From: Zonotrichia leucophrys gambelii
Lineage: Eukaryota > Chordata > Aves > Passeriformes > Passerellidae
NCBI RefSeq assembly: GCF_028769735.1
Contig: NC_088172.1
Location: 61,163,075 to 61,227,074, forward strand
DNA length: 64,000 nt
Reading direction: 5' to 3'
Shown: positions 25,383 through 64,000 of the stretch, piece by piece
Position numbering within the stretch: position 1 is the first letter of the stretch
How the letters are laid out: the number at the start of each line of letters is the position of its first letter
The notes under the pieces: model-generated
Database searches by the model: none
Told to the model about the DNA's origin: nothing
Seen by the model: only the letters and a program-made list of their open reading frames with translations
Program-made: the position numbers and the translations under genes

Positions 25383-28300
25383 CACTGAGAACAACACTTC
25401 TCCAAAATTACTACAATTTATTAATCTCCAAAGAAATACAACAACAGTGTCTGACCCTTTACACTTCTTCCATTTATTCACTTGTAGCTAAAGGACGGGA
25501 GAGTTTTCCCTTCTCTGATTCTCACAGCATGGTTCTATTTTTTCAATGCAATCAATTAATGCAGTTTCATTCTATCCTCCTTGCACTACATAAAGAACAA
25601 CTAACCAAAACCTTTTGATCTATTTCAATTCTCAATTTCCATGATCCAGAATTCTTTAGCCATACTTTCAGCATTCCAAAGGTTCTTATTAAAACATATA
25701 TCTAGAGAGAGAGGTATTCTGTATGTGTAATGCAATTGCTACAAGGTCAGTGACTGCGTTTTGCACGCAAACTTGGAGCATTTACACAATGTACCAGCAA
25801 GGACCTTCAGTTTATTTTAATTGTGAGGTTTTCAGCTTTTCCCCCTTCCATTCCAAAAATTTCAATATGTCCTTTCAGGAGAACTTTAGCTCAGATGTTC
25901 CCATCCAGCAGGAAATTAATAGATTAAGCCTTTGTAATTGCAGACTAGCCCATACCCATTTTATTAGAGAAGCAACCTGCTCATACCAAGAATTGCCTCA
26001 ACTCCTGACCTCCACGGACACAGCAGAAGGATGCTGTTTGGCTGATGGAGATCTTCAGCAGCTGCTGAGAAAGGTCTTCCCTACCACGTAACAGAGACAC
26101 TTCCTTTTGCCTAAACATCCAATTCACAATATCCAAACCAAAAATATAATTGTGAAATAAAATGGAAGGAGTTGCATGGATACGTTTAAAATAGTAGGCA
26201 AATGAAAATGAAAACTGTAATCCAGAAAAAAAAAACTACAAAAAACTGCTAAAAAAGGTATAAATATATCTTTCTGCTTAAATATCTTGCAAATTTTCCT
26301 TAAGAAATTATTTAAGATATGTATAGCCTGAAATTCTTTTTGTAACCTAGCTTCTATGGTTTGGCATGGCTTTAGAAAAGAAAACTGATGAAGAAGTAAC
26401 TAATTATACAAATCAAAGCAGCTATGACTTAAAAGAGAGAGATTGCAGAAGCTGTATTTATGAGCATAAATATTAGACAGATTTAAAAAAAGAACATACC
26501 CATGCTCTCTGTGACAGATGTCTTATCATTTGACAAAGATTGTTTTGGACACCATAGCTTTATTTGTTTTGGCTAATGGACAAATAAAAGTTAAAATATT
26601 CTAGTTTAGAAAATATGACATCCTATAAATACTTCACAGGTGATTATGTAAGTAAACTGAATTATTTAGTGCCTCTGAAGATGGCAGGAATATTATCATA
26701 GCTATAGAAATAAACATTAATGCAATTCCTAGTAGTAAGAGCTCCAGAACAGCAGGAAGACAGTAGAAATTAAAATATTGAACTACTTAAATATCATATT
26801 AATGCTGTTAGAATTAATCTTGCAGCCATGCAGTGGCCAAGGATGTTATATAATCATTATCTTCCTTTCAATTTTCTTTGATTGTCTCAGTAAAAACAAA
26901 AACCACAGATAGGCTTCAAACTTTAAGGCACAAAGAAAGACACAATAACAGATAATCAGAAGAAGGTGTAAAAATTGTCATTTCAAAGGGAGAAACATAT
27001 AAGGAGGCAACAACTTCCACAAATAAATCACACTCTAACTACTCTTCCATCTTACTTTGTTTTTCCATTGCCTTTCATTTTTTCATTCCTTTGCTGAAAT
27101 CAACATGGATGTGCTGGGATCATCAGTTTTGGAGGTCTTCTCAATTTTTTTCACATTCAGAGATAAACAGCAAAAATTCTGTCTTTGATTTTTTCAAAAA
27201 AGGGTGGGAGACATTTTATTTCCCACTGAAAGCTACTGTTTTACTGACAAAATCAGTAAATTTAATTAACAGCCGAAAAAATTTAGCATACACAAATATT
27301 ATGTGTAAGTATAACCTTACCTTAACTATAACATGCATAAACACCAATTTTTTAAATTTCTTGGATCTAAAACTGTAGTTTTCAAGTGACATGTTATTAT
27401 CACCTGCTCTTGTACATTGTGCTAGTATACAGCACACTTGTGTCAATGTTGATTTCTTCTTATGCAACTATTAAAGGCATAAACTGTCTGTATTAGTTGA
27501 CTGTTTACAGCACAAAAATTCAGAGAACTTGCATTTGGAACAGTCTCAGGAAGTTCAGCAGCTTTCAGTAAAATCTAAGAATTTTTTTCAACTTTGTCTA
27601 AGGCTAAAATAAATTTAACTGTATTAAATTGTATCCCACAGTGTGTATTATATAGTAGGTGGACTGCTTGAATAATATTATCCTGTTAAAAGTGCACATT
27701 AGAGGGGTTTTTTGTTGAATTAATTGTTTTGTTAAGATAAAGGCTCTCCATGGCAAACTTAGTGCATCGAACAGGAAATGCTAAGTTTCTGGGACTCACA
27801 GAAAGCCTACAGCCACTGCAGAGGGGACTGCATAAACCAGAGTCTGAAGGTCTGCCAAAGAAAGTCCAAATCCTTTTTCAGCGCTGCACAATAATCTTGT
27901 AAACTCTCCTGACCAGCTCCTAGATGTAGGAATATCCTTCTGTTAAAGCTATAATTGATTTAATAAATGAAGATTTTTCTTACCTAAACTTTTTGCACCA
28001 CCATATAATCAGTTGATCTCATCATAAAAGAAATTTCTATTGTTTAAGCCTGGCTTCACAAATATTTGTTAAACAGCACACTGGATTCAACAGGAAGGAT
28101 GCCCCAGGAGTTCTTTGACTTGAACTTGAGGTTAAAGAAACATGTCACATTTATTATGGTATTTACTCACAAAGCCCATTTGGATTTGTTTTGAAGATAA
28201 AGGAATCTTGAAATATCTCTCAGAATCATTAGGTATATATTTTTCTACAAAATGTGAAAAACTGAAACAGCCTGTGTACCTACGTGTGTCAAATAACAAT

Positions 28301-29209
28301 TATTCTCATGTTGTACAACCAAAAAGAAACATCACTACAACTCCCCATTTCTAAATCTTAGACGCAAATCCCAGAAAGGCTGAATAAAGGTGCCTTATGA
28401 AGTTTTTCCAAATAGGGAGGAAACAGCTGTACTGAACAGTCCAGTCTGGGTGGGAGTGGTTTAAAAACTGAATACGATTTGAGGTTGCTGTACCTGTCCC
28501 TTGCACTGTCACCAGTCTACCCAGCCTCTGTCTTCAAATCTCGCAAGTTTGAGAATTTTACCAGAGCTGTGAATAGGATACCAAATTCAGCAAAATTCAC
28601 AGAACTGAAAGCCTAGCTTTTAAGAACACATCCTTAGCATTTTTAAGTGACTATTCCTGTAATTGTAATTTTTTTCTTTTTTTTAGCTATAACTGAATAT
28701 TGATACAGAAATTTTTTTTATGACAAAAAATGTGACCTCTAAAGAAATGAGGGAGAGCAACAGAACAGCAAGAAGTCCAGCAGAGAAGACAAAAACAGTA
28801 CCAAAACCTTTCATTAAGGAAAGAGTAGCTTAATCCTGGTTTGAAGTAGTTGAAATTATTTTAGGAATTGATAAAAAGATTCTATAACAAAGACTTCAAA
28901 TGCTACCAAAACCAGCTTGTTTCCATTCTGAATGTCTCTTTTTATTTGTAAAGACTGGCATTACAATTGAAAAGGACTCAAAATGGAGTAATGTACACAT
29001 CATTGGCGTTTCATGATGTAACTGATGGAGTCCCTGAATGGATATTGCTTCAGCTTTGCTTTTAAAAAATAATTTAACAAGAAAATCTTCAACTCCACTA
29101 TCGATCACAGGTGGCAGAAATGAAAGAAAGAAAAAAAAAATAAACTAAAATTACTGTCAAATTCATAACATATATTCATATTGTTGGTTGATGACACTTG
29201 TTCCAGATG
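25383..29209. other. Gene-free DNA between the palindrome and the RYR3 3' end
   Basis: Contains an unassigned 122-codon plus-strand frame at 25723-26091 and otherwise AT-rich sequence. I looked for the last exon of AVEN, the expected convergent neighbour (ending in an acidic EEELEDWLDSMIS-like tail), and did not find it. Confidence 0.6.
28941..28946 (-). promoter_or_regulatory. Alternative distal AATAAA for RYR3
   Basis: Second minus-strand AATAAA past the stop (about 1.17 kb from it). If used, it would give a slightly longer 3' UTR. Its use is unproven. Confidence 0.25.
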
Positions 29210-30116
29210 TACAATAAAGCCCACAACACTTTATTACTATGAATATAATTATTGTGAATGTTTTTTCATGTTGATCAACTTGTTTCTGAAGGTTGTTTTT
29301 TGATTGTTTTAAACTTGCATAATAAACATGCAATGAAACATTTCTTGTTAAAGTGTTTTTTGCAGCTGTCTTGTATTCATACAAAGATTTCATAAAGTAG
29401 CAGTGTTGTATCAGAGCATTACCAAAATAAGAGCAAAAAGCTAAAGAGGAAGGTAAATGTGAAATGAACTTGATGAGAATAACCTAATCTTGTCCTGAGA
29501 CACTCCAGTCTTGTTAAAAAGGTGCACAACCAAATCCCTTCCTCCCAAACCCACCAAAACCACAAAATAAATACTAAATTGGAAGGGAAGACATAAAGAA
29601 AAAAAAATAATTATGTCATCATGCACTCATCTTCTGCATAGCTCAACCCACATATAGTAAGGCACTATTTCCCCACAACTTAGTGTCCACAACAATCTTT
29701 TTATGGTGCTCTGTGAACTATAGTTAGTTCCTTCCAGGATGATGAAATAAACAGACCAAATGAGTGTTGCTACCATGTCACCCCATGTGTGATCTTTTAG
29801 ACAAGGGTATCATCTGGCAGTTTCAAAAATAAGCTGTCTCAAGTCTCTACTTGTGTGTGCATGTTATGTATAGGGACATCTTTTGTCTGTGCAAGTGGTT
29901 GGTTTGGTTCCAAAGTTGCTGTAATTTTTCATTGTTCTTTACTCCAGTGTCCTCAAAGCAAATACACAAGAAAATAAAAGCGCAGTTGGGTCATTAAAAA
30001 CAGAGCTTTGGTGCTCCAAAATGCACACAGCTTTGGGGATTTAAGAAATCTTTTAGACATTCCAAAAAGAGCTGGGAAATACATGGACATTTTTGTCCAG
30101 AAATCCTCATTTTTGC
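29210..30116 (-). other. RYR3: RYR3 3' untranslated region (left end approximate)
   Basis: This is the sequence between the stop codon and the first downstream AATAAA on the minus strand. I found no earlier AATAAA in that orientation. The implied length of about 0.9 kb is inferred; no transcript evidence is available here. Confidence 0.45.
29230..29235 (-). promoter_or_regulatory. Candidate RYR3 polyadenylation signal AATAAA
   Basis: First minus-strand AATAAA after the RYR3 stop, 882 nt beyond it. It is followed by a GT-rich stretch (GTGTTGTGGGC) of the kind found downstream of cleavage sites. A second AATAAA lies at 28941-28946 and could be used instead or as well. Confidence 0.45.
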
Positions 30117-63218
<33,102 letters not shown>

Positions 63219-64000
63219 CTGAAAATCTAAAAGTTCAAATAGAAGTTTAATTTAAATTTATTTAAGTTTTGAAACACTTCTGAAAATTAATTCTGGTTTA
63301 CGATGGTCTAGAAAAGTTTAGCTTAAAGACATGGATAGGATTTTCTTCTCTTTCTTTGGTTTTTTTTTTTTTAAGTTGGTTTGTTTGTTTGTTTTTGTCA
63401 ATAAATCATTGGAAGAGTTTTGACATCGTATTGCTGAGATCACATACCAGAGAACTTCTAAAGCCAGAACCTTGTCTATATATTTCACCTGTAACTTGGC
63501 CTTACTATAATCTATTTATGACTGGAACTACATCAATATCAATGCAATTATACTTAGAATATATTTTGTTAAGTAAAATTAAATCAAATAATTATACAAA
63601 TCCTGATAATTAAGTCAGAAATATGTCTAATGCCTAAAAAGGAAAAATATCCCTTTTTTCTCTTTTCATTCCTGAAGAATGACAGAGAGAACACATAGGA
63701 ATATACTTAATTATAAAAAATAATTTAATTATGCACTTTTAATGTGTTCTTTTATATTTAAAAGATATGTCATTTCTTCAAGAAAGGTATTGTGTGCCTT
63801 GTAACTTCACATACAATTCAAATTGACATTAGTGGGAAACAGTGTGCACCCGAAAGCAGACACATGCCAAAGGACAATCAATACAACTTCCTCTTACACT
63901 TTCCTCTAAATCTTCCATGTCTAGAAGTACATTTCCTATGTACATTTTCCTATGTAAATTTAACTTTCCTAGTAGGTCAAGATCCAAAACTCATTGTTTT
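63219..64000 (-). other. Partial RYR3 intron upstream of window exon 1
   Basis: At least 782 nt. Holds the T13/(GTTT)4 repeat. The exon expected next upstream (RyR residues before NYLRTQ) is not present before the window ends. Confidence 0.88.
63360..63397. repeat. T13 run and (GTTT)4 microsatellite
   Basis: Thirteen T residues at 63360-63372, then four GTTT units at 63379-63394. Simple repeat in the most upstream, partial RYR3 intron of the window. Confidence 0.85.

Noticed and set aside
25723..26091. 122-codon plus-strand open frame
   Set aside because: No recognisable domain, no start context, splice or neighbour support; composition like the surrounding non-coding DNA. Most likely chance.

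Overview
This is a vertebrate nuclear segment, most likely avian. Four fragments resemble CR1 LINEs with bird/sauropsid-type 3' ends, the DNA is AT-rich and otherwise repeat-poor, and the introns are short (386 to 3957 bp). The species cannot be named from the sequence.

The right half (30117 to 63218, minus strand) holds the 3' end of one large gene, the ryanodine receptor RYR3 (the bird 'beta' RyR of skeletal muscle). I traced 20 consecutive coding exons that join into one open frame of 3342 nt (1113 residues plus stop). They run from the end of the cytoplasmic helical region, through the EF-hand pair, auxiliary membrane segment and divergent acidic linker, to S1-S6, the GGGIGDE selectivity filter and the zinc-binding C-terminal domain. 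Every donor is GT, every acceptor is AG, and all phases match. Upstream exons lie beyond position 64000. Residue numbers in the entries count from the first residue encoded in the window.

The left part (1 to about 29200) is a gene-free 3' flank. It has no recognisable exon, RNA gene or intact mobile element. It contains one CR1 fragment with a short telomere-like motif beside it, a tandem 18-mer, an alternating purine-pyrimidine tract, and a GC-rich 76-bp near-perfect palindrome at 25307-25382, which is the oddest object here. The first AATAAA after the RYR3 stop is about 0.88 kb downstream, which suggests the 3' end of the mRNA.

I found no new multi-gene system. The best leads are the 76-bp palindrome, two inverted-repeat structures in one RYR3 intron, the 87-nt frame-neutral exon encoding S1 (matching the 29 residues lost in a mammalian dominant-negative RyR3 variant), and an unusual AAG splice acceptor crowded by competing AGs.
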